DNA of 64,000 nucleotides from CAG-170 sp022779365 (lineage in GTDB: Bacteria; Bacillota; Clostridia; Oscillospirales; Oscillospiraceae). The DNA is taken from contig JALFSI010000037.1 in assembly GCA_022779365.1 (NCBI GenBank), positions 1-64,000 of the forward strand. The letters are read 5' to 3'. How positions within the stretch are numbered: position 1 is the first letter of the stretch; every line of letters begins with the position of its first letter. Shown piece by piece: positions 21,392 to 30,566 of this stretch. The notes beneath the pieces are model-generated. The model was not told the origin of the DNA, did no database searches, and was given only the letters and a program-made list of their open reading frames with translations. The position numbers and the translations under genes were made by a program.

Positions 21392-22561
21392 TCAGTTGAG
21401 GAAATCCCGCAGCTTTTTGCTGCGCGAGGGGTGGCGGAGCTTGCGCAGCGCCTTGGATTCGATCTGGCGGATACGCTCGCGCGTCACGTCAAATTCCTTG
21501 CCCACTTCTTCCAGCGTATGGGGCTTTCCGTCGCGCAGACCAAAGCGCATCCGCAGCACCTCTTCCTCGCGCGGCGTGAGCGTCGAGAGCACGTCCTCCA
21601 GCTGCTCGCGCAGCAGCGTGTATGACGCTTCTTCAGACGGCTGCGACGCTTCGTCGTCCTGAATGAAGTCGCCGAGGTGGCTGTCCTCCTCCTCGCCGAT
21701 CGGCGTTTCGAGGGAGACCGGCTCCTGCGCGATCTTCAGAATTTCCTCGACCTTGCTCACGTCCATGTGCAGCTCCTGCGCGATCTCGTCGGTGGTCGGC
21801 TCGCGTCCGAGCTTCTGCACCATGCTGTGCGACGTGCGCAGCACGCGGTTGATCGTTTCCACCATGTGCACCGGGATGCGGATGGTGCGCGCCTGATCGG
21901 CAATGGCGCGGGTGATCGCCTGCCGGATCCACCAGGTGGCGTAGGTGGAGAATTTATAGCCCTTGGTGTAGTCGAATTTTTCGACCGCCTTCATAAGACC
22001 CAGATTGCCCTCCTGGATGAGGTCCAGCAGGTGCATCCCGCGCCCGACGTAGCGCTTGGCGATCGACACGACCAGCCGCAGATTCGCCTCCGACATCTGC
22101 CGGCGCGCGTCCTCGTCGCCCTCGCTCATGCGCTTGGCAAGGTCCATCTCCTGTTCGGGTGTGAGAAGCGGAATTTTGCCGATCTCGCGCAGATACAGGC
22201 GGATGGGGTCGTCGAGCTTTGCCTCGCCCTCGTCATAGTGCTCCAGCGCCTCCATCTCGGCGCTCGCGTCGATGCCCTCGGCTTCGATGGCTTCCATTTC
22301 GCTGAGCGTGGGATTGTTCATCTCCGCCGAGCCGATGAGATCCAGCACGTCCGACACGTCGATCTCCACGCCCGCGGCCTCCAGCACGTCGTAGAACTGT
22401 TCGGTCTGTTCTTCGGTCGCGTCCACGCTGTCGAGCGTTTCCACCAGCCGCTTGGAGGCGACCTTGTGGGTCTTTTTCGCCTCGTCCAGCAGGGCGGCGA
22501 GCTTGGCGCGGTTTTCGTCGCTCAGCTCCATTTTTTGCAGCAGTTCCAGATCCTTTGACAT
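21392..22561 (-). CDS. rpoD: Primary sigma factor (sigma A / RpoD)
   Basis: 389 aa. It has an acidic region 1.1-like N-terminus, region 1.2 (DPIRLYLREIGKIPLLTPEQE), region 2 (RLVVSIAKRYVGRGMHLLDL, YKFSTYATWWIRQAITRAIA), region 3 and region 4 with the -35-binding HTH (LEEVGKEFDVTRERIRQIE). The start is ATG 22561 with an AGGTGG site; a GTG three codons upstream overlaps it. It ends the macromolecular synthesis operon dgt-dnaG-rpoD. Confidence 0.97.
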   Translation of the reverse strand: MSKDLELLQKMELSDENRAKLAALLDEAKKTHKVASKRLVETLDSVDATEEQTEQFYDVLEAAGVEIDVSDVLDLIGSAEMNNPTLSEMEAIEAEGIDASAEMEALEHYDEGEAKLDDPIRLYLREIGKIPLLTPEQEMDLAKRMSEGDEDARRQMSEANLRLVVSIAKRYVGRGMHLLDLIQEGNLGLMKAVEKFDYTKGYKFSTYATWWIRQAITRAIADQARTIRIPVHMVETINRVLRTSHSMVQKLGREPTTDEIAQELHMDVSKVEEILKIAQEPVSLETPIGEEEDSHLGDFIQDDEASQPSEEASYTLLREQLEDVLSTLTPREEEVLRMRFGLRDGKPHTLEEVGKEFDVTRERIRQIESKALRKLRHPSRSKKLRDFLN

Positions 22562-22570
22562 TCGTGCCAC

Positions 22571-24304
22571 CTAACCTTTCGTTTCTTTCTTGCGTGCCGC
22601 CAGCGCCAGCAGCTTTTCGCTGCCGGATGCGTGCATTCGGTCGTATTCTTCCGTGATGATGGCGATGTAGTCGCGCAGCGCGTCGTCGCTGACGGGCGTG
22701 TCCGGCTTTTGAAACACCGCCGACAGGTGCGCCATCTCGCCCGATTCCAGCTCGCCCGCGAGCGGCGCGAGCGAGGGCGTCTGCCCCTGCGCCCGCTGCG
22801 CGCAGAACGCCGCCCAGACGCGCCCCAAAAGCGGCGAAGAGAACTGGTCGGGGCGCAGCGGCACGGCGCTCATCAGCGCCGGTTCGCGCAGGACGGTGCG
22901 CAGCAGCCCCTCCTCCGCCATCGCGGAGCGGAGGTTATCGTAGCGGATGCCCTTGATCTGCGGCTGGAGCGTTCGCGCGGGGGCGAGGTCGATCGCCTCC
23001 TGCTTTTTCTTCGCCTGCGCCGCGCGGCGGCGGTAGGCGCGGTCCGCCTCCAGCTTCATCGCGTCGTAGCTCACGCCCGCCGCCTCGGCAGCGCGCCGCC
23101 CGTAGACCTCGCGCTCCACAGCGGTCGAGAGCGTGGCGACCAGCTCCGCCGCCTGCTTGAGAAATTCCACGCGCTGCTCGTCCTGCGTCAGGTCGAATTT
23201 TCGCCGCAGCGACTCCAGGCGGTACTCCGCCTGATTTTCCGACTGGTCGAGCAGTAACGAAAAACGGTCCGCGCCGTATTTTTTGAGAAATTCGTCCGGG
23301 TCTTTCGCGCCCTGCATCCGTAAAACTTTGACCTGCAAGCCTGCCTTCTCCAGCATTGGGATGGCGCGCTGCGTGGCGTTCTGCCCCGCCTCGTCGCCGT
23401 CGTAGGTCAAAACGACCTGCTGCGTGTACTTTGCCAGAATGTTCGCGTGCTCCTCCGTAAGCGACGTGCCGAGCGACGCGACGGCGCAGTCAAAGCCGTA
23501 CTGGTGCAGCGCGATGGCATCCATGTAGCCCTCGGTGAGGATGATGCAGGGGTGCTTCGTTTTGCGGGCGATGTTGAGCGCAAACAGATTTTTGCGCTTG
23601 TTGAAAATGATCGTTTCGGGGGAGTTCAGGTATTTCGGCGTGGAGTCGTCCATCACGCGCCCGCCGAAGCCGATGACGTTGCCGCGGATGTCGATGATGG
23701 GAAACATGAGGCGGTTTCGGAAGCGGTCGTAGATGCCGCCCTTCTGCGATTTGACCACCAGACCCGCGTCCAGCAGCTCCTGCCGGGTGTAGCCCTTCTG
23801 CGTCATGGCATCCAGCAGCGCCGACCACTCGTTGGGCGAAAAGCCGAGCCCGAAGCGCGCCACGGTCTGCTGCGAGAGCGCGCGCCTGGCGATATACGCC
23901 CGCGCCTGCTCGCCGCGCGGCGAGAACAGCTCACTCCTGAAAAACCGCGCCGCGTCCTTGCACAGCGCCCACAGGCGCTCCTGACGGCGGTAGGTGGAGC
24001 GGTAGCTCTCATCCTCCGGGACCTCCAGCCCCGCGCGCTTGGCTAAAAACCGCACGGCATCGGGGTAGTCGAGCGATTCAATTTCCATGATGAAGTTGAC
24101 CACGCCCCCGCCCTTATGACAGCCGAAGCAGTAGTAGATGCCCTTATCGGGCGCGACGGAAAAGGAGCCGGTCTTTTCCGAGTGGAACGGGCACAGCCCA
24201 AACAGATTGCTGCCCTTGCGCGTGAGCGTCACATACTGCCCGACGACATCTTCAATGGGATTGCGGGCGGTGAGCTCGTCCAAAAATGCCGGAGGAAACG
24301 GCAT
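22571..24304 (-). CDS. dnaG: DNA primase
   Basis: 577 aa; makes RNA primers at the fork. It has an N-terminal CHC2 zinc finger (CPFHSEKTGSFSVAPDKG, then YYCFGC), a Toprim catalytic core (ILTEGYMDAIALHQYGFDCA, VLTYDGDEAG) and a C-terminal helicase-binding domain of about 150 aa. The start is ATG 24304 behind AAAGGAGGG; in-frame codons upstream look like leader read-through. It lies 9 nt upstream of rpoD. Confidence 0.97.
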   Translation of the reverse strand: MPFPPAFLDELTARNPIEDVVGQYVTLTRKGSNLFGLCPFHSEKTGSFSVAPDKGIYYCFGCHKGGGVVNFIMEIESLDYPDAVRFLAKRAGLEVPEDESYRSTYRRQERLWALCKDAARFFRSELFSPRGEQARAYIARRALSQQTVARFGLGFSPNEWSALLDAMTQKGYTRQELLDAGLVVKSQKGGIYDRFRNRLMFPIIDIRGNVIGFGGRVMDDSTPKYLNSPETIIFNKRKNLFALNIARKTKHPCIILTEGYMDAIALHQYGFDCAVASLGTSLTEEHANILAKYTQQVVLTYDGDEAGQNATQRAIPMLEKAGLQVKVLRMQGAKDPDEFLKKYGADRFSLLLDQSENQAEYRLESLRRKFDLTQDEQRVEFLKQAAELVATLSTAVEREVYGRRAAEAAGVSYDAMKLEADRAYRRRAAQAKKKQEAIDLAPARTLQPQIKGIRYDNLRSAMAEEGLLRTVLREPALMSAVPLRPDQFSSPLLGRVWAAFCAQRAQGQTPSLAPLAGELESGEMAHLSAVFQKPDTPVSDDALRDYIAIITEEYDRMHASGSEKLLALAARKKETKG

Positions 24305-24380
24305 AGAAAAGGCCCTCCTTTCTGCCGGTGTCAAATGGGGGGATCTTGTGCTGCCGCGTGCAGCGCGGCAACACAAGATC

Positions 24381-25385
24381 TCACCTTACTTGCCATGCGG
24401 TGGGAATGAAAATCTCAGAGAATTTATAGATCGCGTACTTGTCCGTCATGCCCGCGATATAGTCGCAGACGATGCGGTCCATGCCGTCAAAATCGAGCTG
24501 CGGCAGAAAATCCGCCGGGAGCTTGTCGGGGTGCTTGCTGTAATACTCGAAGAGCCTGCGGATAATATCCTTCGCCTTGGTTTCTTCCCCCTTGGCGACG
24601 GGGTTGGTGTAGACCCGCCGGAACATGAACGTGCGCAGCGCGTCCATCGCCTGCGCGATCTCCGGGCGCATACCGAGCACGCCCGTTTCCTGCGTGTGGT
24701 AGATCATGTCGGACACGAGCGTGCCGATGCGCTCGGAGTGCGACGTGCCGAGGATGTCGGAAATTTCGCGCGGGATGTCGTTTTCCGTCAAGAGACCTGC
24801 GCGCATGGCGTCGTCGATGTCGTGGTTGATGTACGCAATGCGGTCGGACGTGCGGACGATCTGCCCCTCCAGCGTTTCGGGGACAAAGCTGCCCGTATGC
24901 CCCAGGATCGCCATGCGCACCTCATAGGTGAGGTTCAGCCCCATGCCGTCGCGCTCCAGCTTATCCACCACGCGCAGCGACTGCTCGTTGTGGCGGAACG
25001 GCGCGCCCATCATGTCGGTCAGCGCCTTTTCACCCGCGTGACCAAACGGCGTGTGCCCCAGATCGTGCCCATAGGCAGCCGCCTCGGCAAGGTCGCAGTT
25101 GAGCTTAAGACCCCGGCAGATCGTGCGCGCGATGCGCGAGACCTCCAGCGTGTGCGTCATGCGCGTGCGGTAATGGTCGCCCTCCGGGGCGAGAAAGACC
25201 TGCGTCTTGTGCATGAGCCGCCGGAAGGATTTGGAGTGCACGATGCGGTCGGCGTCGCGCTGATAGCAGGTGCGCACGTCGTCCTCCTCGCGCGGATACA
25301 GCCGCCCCTTCGTCTCCGCCGCCTTCTGCGCCAGCGGCGATAAAACGGCGTATTCCTCCTGCTCCATCTGCTCCCGCAGCGTCAT
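24381..25385 (-). CDS. dgt: Deoxyguanosinetriphosphate triphosphohydrolase-like protein
   Basis: 334 aa HD-domain dNTPase of the bacterial short form. Metal ligands are H of THTLEVSRIA, HD in AYGHDLGHTPFGHAGE, and a later D in RIAYINHDIDDAM. It likely hydrolyses dNTPs to nucleoside and triphosphate. The start is ATG 25385 behind AAGGAG; an upstream GTG overlaps that site. It opens the dgt-dnaG-rpoD cluster, a common clostridial order. Confidence 0.94.
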   Translation of the reverse strand: MTLREQMEQEEYAVLSPLAQKAAETKGRLYPREEDDVRTCYQRDADRIVHSKSFRRLMHKTQVFLAPEGDHYRTRMTHTLEVSRIARTICRGLKLNCDLAEAAAYGHDLGHTPFGHAGEKALTDMMGAPFRHNEQSLRVVDKLERDGMGLNLTYEVRMAILGHTGSFVPETLEGQIVRTSDRIAYINHDIDDAMRAGLLTENDIPREISDILGTSHSERIGTLVSDMIYHTQETGVLGMRPEIAQAMDALRTFMFRRVYTNPVAKGEETKAKDIIRRLFEYYSKHPDKLPADFLPQLDFDGMDRIVCDYIAGMTDKYAIYKFSEIFIPTAWQVR

Positions 25386-25437
25386 GATGCTCACTCCTTA
25401 AATATATACCACAAAAATGTGTCAAAACTATGTATCC

Positions 25438-26061
25438 CTACACGGGCGCGGCGCGGTAGACCTGCCCGCGCACCTTTGGCATGACCTTCCCCGCCGACAG
25501 CTCGCGGATGGCGTCGCTCACGGGAGCGGTATTTGCCTGCGGCAGCAGCGCCCGGATGACGATGTCCGCGCCGTAGGAGATGTCCTCCATGACGGCGCTC
25601 TGCGCCGCGAGCTTCAGCTTGATCTGCTCCAGAAGCGCGTAGGGGCAGTTGATCTCCACACAGTCCCACACGCGGTTTGCGGCGATGCCCGCCGCTGTGA
25701 GCGCGTCCTTTGCGCCGCGTGCATACGCCCGCGTCAGCCCGCCCGCGCCGAGCAAAATGCCGCCAAAGTAGCGCGTGACGACGCACAGCACGTCAAAAAT
25801 CTTCTCCCGCTCCAAGACCGCCAGCATCGGCTGCCCCGCCGTGCCCTGCGGCTCGCCGTCATCACTGTAGCGCACCGCGCCGCTTTTGAGCCGGTAGCAC
25901 CAGCAGTGATGGCGCGCGTCGTGGTATTTTTTGCGCACCAGCTCCATGCACGCCTTGACATCTTCTTCTGTTTGCACGGGGAAAATATCGCTGACAAAGC
26001 GCGACTTTTTTTCGGTAAATTCGCTCGTCGCCGCGCCGGCGATGGTCAGAAATTCTTCCAT
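25438..26061 (-). CDS. yigZ: YigZ/IMPACT-family protein
   Basis: 207 aa. The N-terminal UPF0029/Impact domain shows EKKSRFVSDIFPVQTEEDV, HHCWCYRL, YSDDGEPQGTAGQPML and RYFGGILLGAGGLTRAY. The C-terminal DUF1949-like ferredoxin-fold domain follows. Members are linked to translation regulation and amino-acid stress, but the bacterial role is not firmly known. The start is ATG 26061, one base after the hflX stop, so it is translationally coupled to hflX. Confidence 0.93.
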   Translation of the reverse strand: MEEFLTIAGAATSEFTEKKSRFVSDIFPVQTEEDVKACMELVRKKYHDARHHCWCYRLKSGAVRYSDDGEPQGTAGQPMLAVLEREKIFDVLCVVTRYFGGILLGAGGLTRAYARGAKDALTAAGIAANRVWDCVEINCPYALLEQIKLKLAAQSAVMEDISYGADIVIRALLPQANTAPVSDAIRELSAGKVMPKVRGQVYRAAPV

Positions 26062-26062
26062 G

Positions 26063-27322
26063 TCAGTCCCTCTCGTATTGCCGCAGCCGCCCGTAGAGCA
26101 CGCTGTCCATGACCGCCTCCACCGCAACGCCCTCCGGCGTATACTCGCACGCGAGCACGCGCGCCTGCGCGTGCAGCGTATCGACCAAGCCCGCCGCGCT
26201 GTACGGCAGCAGCAGCCTCGCGCGGTGCAGCCCCTGATCGAGCTTTTTTTCGACCAAGACGCGCAGCGCGTCCAGGCCCTCGCCGGTTTTGGCGGAGATG
26301 CAGACAATATCCTCGCCGCGCGGCGGCGTCTCCTCCGCGAGGTCGCACTTGTTGTAGCACGAGATGACCGGCACGCCCGGCTTTGCGAGCTGCCCGATCA
26401 GCTTCTCCACCACCGCGATGTGCGCCTCGCGCTCCGGGTCGGCGGCGTCGATGACGTGGATGAGCAGATCCGCGTATTGCAGCTCCTCCAGCGTCGCCTG
26501 AAACGCCTCCACCAGATTATGCGGCAGCTTTGCGATGAAGCCGACCGTGTCGGACAGCACCGCCTGACAGGTATCCGACACGGTAAACTGCCGCGTCGTG
26601 GTGTCGAGCGTGTCAAACAGGCGGTCATTCGCGGCGATGTCGGCGTCAGTCAGGGCGTTTAAAAGCGTCGATTTTCCGGCATTTGTATAGCCCACGAGCG
26701 CCACGACCGGCGTGGCGTTTTTGACCCGCCGCTCCCGCTGCACGGCGCGCACGCGCCGCACCTCGCTCAGCTCCCCGCGCAGCTTGTCGATGCGCGCGCG
26801 GATGTGGCGCTTGTCGGTCTCGAGCTGCGTTTCGCCCGGACCGCGCGTGCCGATGCCGCCGCCGAGCCTGCCCATTTCCTCATTCCAGACGGTCAGGCGC
26901 GGCAGATAGTATTGATACTGCGCCAGCTCCACCTGGAGCTTACCCTCGCGGGTCTTGGCGCGCTGGGCGAAAATATCCAGAATGAGCGCGCTGCGGTCGA
27001 GCACGCGCGCGTGCGTGATCTCCTCCAGCGCGCGGATCTGCGACGGGGAGAGGGCGTTGTCGAACACGACCATCGTCGCGCCGCTGTCCTGGAGCATCTG
27101 CCGCAGCTCCTCCGCCTTTCCCTCACCCACGAAGCTGTGCGGGTCGGGCGTGGGGCGGTTTTGCAGCAGCTTTCCGACGCACTGCCCGCCCGCCGTCTCC
27201 AAAAGCGCCTCCAGCTCGTCGAGCGAGCGGGGGGTGGCGGTCTCTTCGGGCGTAAAGCAGTCGGCATTCAGCCCCGCCAGTACCGCCTTTTCCGTTGTAT
27301 GTTCAGAGAATCGTTCCATCAT
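26063..27322 (-). CDS. hflX: Ribosome-associated GTPase HflX
   Basis: 419 aa. The N-terminal HflX domain (VFDNALSPSQIRALEEIT, VLDRSALILDIFAQRAKT) and the glycine-rich linker GRLGGGIGTRGPGETQLE are followed by the G domain with G1 GYTNAGKSTL, G3 DTVGF and G4 NKCD. It splits stalled or inactive ribosomes under stress. The start codon region MM has only a poor ribosome site. It lies downstream of rpmE beyond a terminator and upstream of coupled yigZ. Confidence 0.95.
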   Translation of the reverse strand: MMERFSEHTTEKAVLAGLNADCFTPEETATPRSLDELEALLETAGGQCVGKLLQNRPTPDPHSFVGEGKAEELRQMLQDSGATMVVFDNALSPSQIRALEEITHARVLDRSALILDIFAQRAKTREGKLQVELAQYQYYLPRLTVWNEEMGRLGGGIGTRGPGETQLETDKRHIRARIDKLRGELSEVRRVRAVQRERRVKNATPVVALVGYTNAGKSTLLNALTDADIAANDRLFDTLDTTTRQFTVSDTCQAVLSDTVGFIAKLPHNLVEAFQATLEELQYADLLIHVIDAADPEREAHIAVVEKLIGQLAKPGVPVISCYNKCDLAEETPPRGEDIVCISAKTGEGLDALRVLVEKKLDQGLHRARLLLPYSAAGLVDTLHAQARVLACEYTPEGVAVEAVMDSVLYGRLRQYERD

Positions 27323-27353
27323 TCAGTGTGATTTCCTCATTTTTCGCGGGTAC

Positions 27354-27383
27354 GAAAAAAGCCCGCACCGAGGCGGTGCGGGC
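27354..27383 (-). terminator. Terminator of rpmE
   Basis: Minus strand GCCCGCACCG / CGGTGCGGGC with TTTTTTCG following, 9 nt past the rpmE stop. Confidence 0.9.
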
Positions 27384-27391
27384 CAGATCGC

Positions 27392-27592
27392 TTACTTCAG
27401 ACCATATTTCTTGTTGAAACGGTCCACGCGTCCGCCGGTATCGACGAGCTTCTGCTTGCCGGTATAGAACGGATGGCACTTGGAGCAAATTTCAACCTTG
27501 ATGTCCTTCTTGGTAGAGCCTGTTTCGATCACAGCACCACACGCGCATCTGATAGTCGTCTGTTCGTATTTGGGATGGATGCCTTCCTTCAT
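27392..27592 (-). CDS. rpmE: Ribosomal protein bL31, zinc (C+) form
   Basis: 66 aa large-subunit protein. It begins MKEGIHPKYEQTTIRCACG, and the CACG ... CSKCHPFYTGKQK cysteines form the zinc site of the C+ type. It ends GRVDRFNKKYG. The start is ATG 27592 after GAGAGGTG; six upstream in-frame residues are leader. It has its own terminator. Confidence 0.98.
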   Translation of the reverse strand: MKEGIHPKYEQTTIRCACGAVIETGSTKKDIKVEICSKCHPFYTGKQKLVDTGGRVDRFNKKYGLK

Positions 27593-27698
27593 GGGTTTCA
27601 CCTCTCTCATCAGATTTCTGTAAAAAGGCTCGCGCCTTTCCCTTGGTTCAAACGCTCAGATATAGTATCACAGTTTTTTTGCCGATGCAAGAGTTTTT

Positions 27699-28865
27699 TC
27701 AAATTTTTCTGCGATAAACCCTGCCTTTTTGCACCAAAGCGGCGGCAGGCGCGTTTGTTCCTGTGGAAAAAAGTGTGGATAACCCGGCACAGCGCGTCTC
27801 CAGCTCCGCCTGCGCCCCCGCCGGGGCGTGCGCGCCCGCGTTCAGGCATAGGACGGACGACGTCTCCCGGATGCGCCGCAGCAGCCGCCCGCCGCGCGTA
27901 CTGAGCGCCAGCACGCGCACGAACTCTGCCGGGCGCGCCAGCTCGTCCGCCGTCAAGCCCAGATAGGCGCACAGCAGCAGCCTTTGCAGGCGCGTGCGCA
28001 CATAGCGCTTGGATTTTGCGGCGGTGATGACCGCCTCCACGCTGCTCTCTCGCTGCACCGCCTTGTAAACGGCGCTCCACAGCCCCTCCGAGCCGTAGGG
28101 GACGACCTCCCAGTCCCGCCTTGCCATGCCGCGCAGCCGCGCGAGCATCGCCCGCTCGCCCGCCGCCATCGTAAAGCGCTCCGCGCCCGCGTACAGCGCT
28201 GCCGCCGCCTCCGGCACGAGCGCGCGCCAGTTTCCGTCGGGGTATAATGCACGCACCGCCGTGGCGGACGGATTTTCCGCGTCCGCGTCCAGCGCGTGAT
28301 AGTCCCCGCCGCGCGGCAGCACCAGCGGGCGAAGTGCGCTTTTCTGCTGCACGAGCGCCTTGCAGTATTCCGCCGCCAGAATGTCGTTCGGACGCCTCAG
28401 CAGCGCGCCGTCGCCGCCGCAGGTGATAAGCGCCCGCTCCCGCGCCGCCGGATAGCTCACGCGCGTTTGCAAAAGCTCGCGCAGCGCCGCTTCATACTCC
28501 GCGCTGCACAAAATTTTTGCCGTCCGCAAAAGTTCCGTTTCATCCGCGTGCTCTGCGCCGAAGAAGAAGCCGTCCACTGCGCCGAGCCGCGTCAGAATGT
28601 CCACACCGCCCGCGGCGAAGCCCTCCGCCGAGCGCAGGCTGTGCGTCACCGGCAGCTCCAAAACGATGTCCGCCCCGCACTCCACCGCCGCCGCCGCGCG
28701 CACAGCGGGGGAGAACACGGCGACCTCGCCGCGCTGGACGAACGCGCCGCTCATCAGGCACACGATGGCGGTGTCTGCGCCGAGACGCTCGCGGAGCTGC
28801 GCAAATTGCCGCAGATGTCCGCTGTGAAAGGGGTTATACTCGCAGATCACGCCCGCCGCCGTCAT
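27699..28865 (-). CDS. tmcAL: tRNA(Met) cytidine acetate ligase TmcAL (YlbM)
   Basis: 388 aa; forms N4-acetylcytidine at the wobble base of elongator tRNA-Met using acetate and ATP. It has the nucleotidyltransferase-like N-terminus VICEYNPFHSGHLRQF and motifs VCLMSGAFVQRGEVAVFS and ELPVTHSLRSAEGFAAGGV. The start is ATG 28865, with an upstream in-frame GTG rejected because it overlaps the GAGG site. It is divergent from ackA, a common clostridial pairing that puts an acetate-using enzyme next to acetate kinase. Confidence 0.95.
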   Translation of the reverse strand: MTAAGVICEYNPFHSGHLRQFAQLRERLGADTAIVCLMSGAFVQRGEVAVFSPAVRAAAAVECGADIVLELPVTHSLRSAEGFAAGGVDILTRLGAVDGFFFGAEHADETELLRTAKILCSAEYEAALRELLQTRVSYPAARERALITCGGDGALLRRPNDILAAEYCKALVQQKSALRPLVLPRGGDYHALDADAENPSATAVRALYPDGNWRALVPEAAAALYAGAERFTMAAGERAMLARLRGMARRDWEVVPYGSEGLWSAVYKAVQRESSVEAVITAAKSKRYVRTRLQRLLLCAYLGLTADELARPAEFVRVLALSTRGGRLLRRIRETSSVLCLNAGAHAPAGAQAELETRCAGLSTLFSTGTNAPAAALVQKGRVYRRKI

Positions 28866-28977
28866 GCTTTGCACCTCATTTCTCCAAAATATCGGAAAAG
28901 CACTTGTTTCCCGCGGATAAATATTGTATTATATCCTTTGTATGAACAGTTTAGCATAAACACGCAAAAAAGCAAAC

Positions 28978-29138
28978 GGCAACACTGCACAATTTGGCAA
29001 GCAGATTCGCCGAGAGATTTTTCGCAAAGGCAAGATTTGAAGCGCGCAGGAATACTTTGTGTATTTCGCGCGGTTCAAAGCGCGGCATTGGCGGAAAAGA
29101 TCCGGCGAAGCGCGCAGACACAATTGCGCAGTGCTGCC
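28978..29138. repeat. Long palindromic dispersed repeat, copy a
   Basis: The outer arms (GGCAACACTGCACAATT ... AATTGCGCAGTGCTGCC) and inner arms pair. The central block GGAATACTTTGTGTATTTC and the flanking GAGAGATTTT / AAAAGATCC are shared with 39797-39940. It lies in the tmcAL-ackA divergent interval, ending 28 nt before the ackA start. Confidence 0.75.
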
Positions 29139-29166
29139 TAACTAAAAAATAGGAGTGAAGTTAGTT

Positions 29167-30363
29167 ATGAACATCCTCGTTATCAACGCCGGCAGCTCGA
29201 GCCTGAAGTATCAGCTTATGGACCCGGATACCGGCGTCGTCACTGCCAAGGGTCTGTGCGAGCGCATCGGTCTGGACGGAAGGCTGACCCACAAGGCACT
29301 GTCCAAGGGCACGAAGGTCGAAAAGGACATCCCCATGCCCACCCATAAGGAGGCCATCGAAGCTGTTATGGCGATCCTCGTGGACGGTGAGTACGGCGTC
29401 ATTCAGTCTGTCGATGAGATCGATGCCGTCGGTCACCGCGTGCTCCACGGCGGCGATAAGTTCGTCGAGAGCTGCATCGTCACCGAGGACTGCAAGCAGG
29501 CGATCCGTGACTGCATCCCGCTCGGTCCGCTCCATAACCCCGCCAACCTCATGGGCATCGAGGCGTGTGAAAAGGCAATGCCGGGCAAGCCCCAGGTCGC
29601 CGTGTTTGACACTGCGTTCCATATGACCATGCCGCCCAAGGCATACCGCTACGCCATCCCCACCAAGTACTACACCGACGATCACCTGCGCCGCTACGGT
29701 TTCCACGGCACGTCGCACCGCTTCGTCTCCAAGCGCTGCATCGAGCTGATGGGCGGCGTGGAAAACGCGCACCGCATCATCGTCTGCCACCTCGGAAACG
29801 GCTCGTCCCTGTCCGCCGTGAAGGACGGCAAGTGCCAGGATACCTCCATGGGTCTGAGCCCTCTGGCGGGCGTCCCCATGGGTACGCGTGCCGGCGATAT
29901 TGACACCTGCGTTGCGCAGTTCATCATGAACAAGTACGGAATGTCCGCCGACGAGTGCCTGACCATGCTCAACAAGAAGTCCGGCGTGCTCGCGCTGTCC
30001 GACGGCGTGTCCTCCGACTTCCGCGATCTTGACGCCGCTGCCGCACAGGGCAATGAAGCCGCGCAGCTCGCGCTCGACAAGTTCGCCTATGAGGTCAAGA
30101 AGTACATCGGCGCCTACGCCGCCGCGCTCGGCGGGGTAGACTGCATCGTCTTTACCGCCGGCGTGGGCGAGAACTCCGCGTCCATGCGCGCGTCCATCTG
30201 CGACGGGCTGGACTATCTCGGCGTGAAGCTCGACGCGGAAAAGAACAAGCTCCGCGGCGAGGAGGTCGTTATCTCCACGCCTGACTCCAAGGTCAAGGTG
30301 TGGGTCATCCCCACCAATGAGGAGCTCATGATCGCGCAGGATACAGCGGCTCTGGCAAAGTAA
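29167..30363 (+). CDS. ackA: Acetate kinase
   Basis: 398 aa; acetyl phosphate + ADP to acetate + ATP, the energy-yielding step of acetate fermentation. ASKHA motifs: NILVINAGSSSLKYQL, the catalytic region FDTAFHMTMP, FHGTSHRFVSKR, ICHLGNGSSLSAVKDGK and FTAGVGENS. The start is ATG 29167 behind GGAGTGAAG; the ATG four codons upstream lies too close to that site. It has its own terminator. Pta is not in the window. Confidence 0.98.
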   Translation: MNILVINAGSSSLKYQLMDPDTGVVTAKGLCERIGLDGRLTHKALSKGTKVEKDIPMPTHKEAIEAVMAILVDGEYGVIQSVDEIDAVGHRVLHGGDKFVESCIVTEDCKQAIRDCIPLGPLHNPANLMGIEACEKAMPGKPQVAVFDTAFHMTMPPKAYRYAIPTKYYTDDHLRRYGFHGTSHRFVSKRCIELMGGVENAHRIIVCHLGNGSSLSAVKDGKCQDTSMGLSPLAGVPMGTRAGDIDTCVAQFIMNKYGMSADECLTMLNKKSGVLALSDGVSSDFRDLDAAAAQGNEAAQLALDKFAYEVKKYIGAYAAALGGVDCIVFTAGVGENSASMRASICDGLDYLGVKLDAEKNKLRGEEVVISTPDSKVKVWVIPTNEELMIAQDTAALAK

Positions 30364-30375
30364 AAAACAATGCAG

Positions 30376-30410
30376 AACCGCCCGCTGCCAACCGGCAGCG
30401 GGCGGTTTTA
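30376..30410 (+). terminator. Terminator of ackA
   Basis: AACCGCCCGCTGCC / GGCAGCGGGCGGTT stem with AACC loop, then TTATAATT. Confidence 0.92.
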
Positions 30411-30433
30411 TAATTTGCACGCAGCCACCAATC

Positions 30434-30545
30434 AAGCCGTAGGGGCGGGGCGCCACCCCGCCCGCGCGGTACAGTGTCACAAAATTGAATGCACCAATGC
30501 GAAACGGTATGCACCCTACGGGTGCGTGCGGGTTTGCACTGTTGT
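30434..30545. repeat. GTAGGGGCGG-type intergenic repeat
   Basis: Begins CCGTAGGGGCGGGGCGCCAC with the palindrome GGGCGGGG / CCCCGCCC. Further along it has AAAATTGAATGCACC and hairpin GCACCCTACGGGTGC. It is organised like 62302-62430. Confidence 0.6.
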
Positions 30546-30566
30546 GCCGCCGCTACGACTAGCAAC

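Noticed and set aside
22561..22570. GTG starts for rpoD, dgt, the RepA-like gene, the LytTR gene and tmcAL three codons upstream
   Set aside because: In each case the GTG belongs to or abuts the Shine-Dalgarno sequence of a well-placed ATG.
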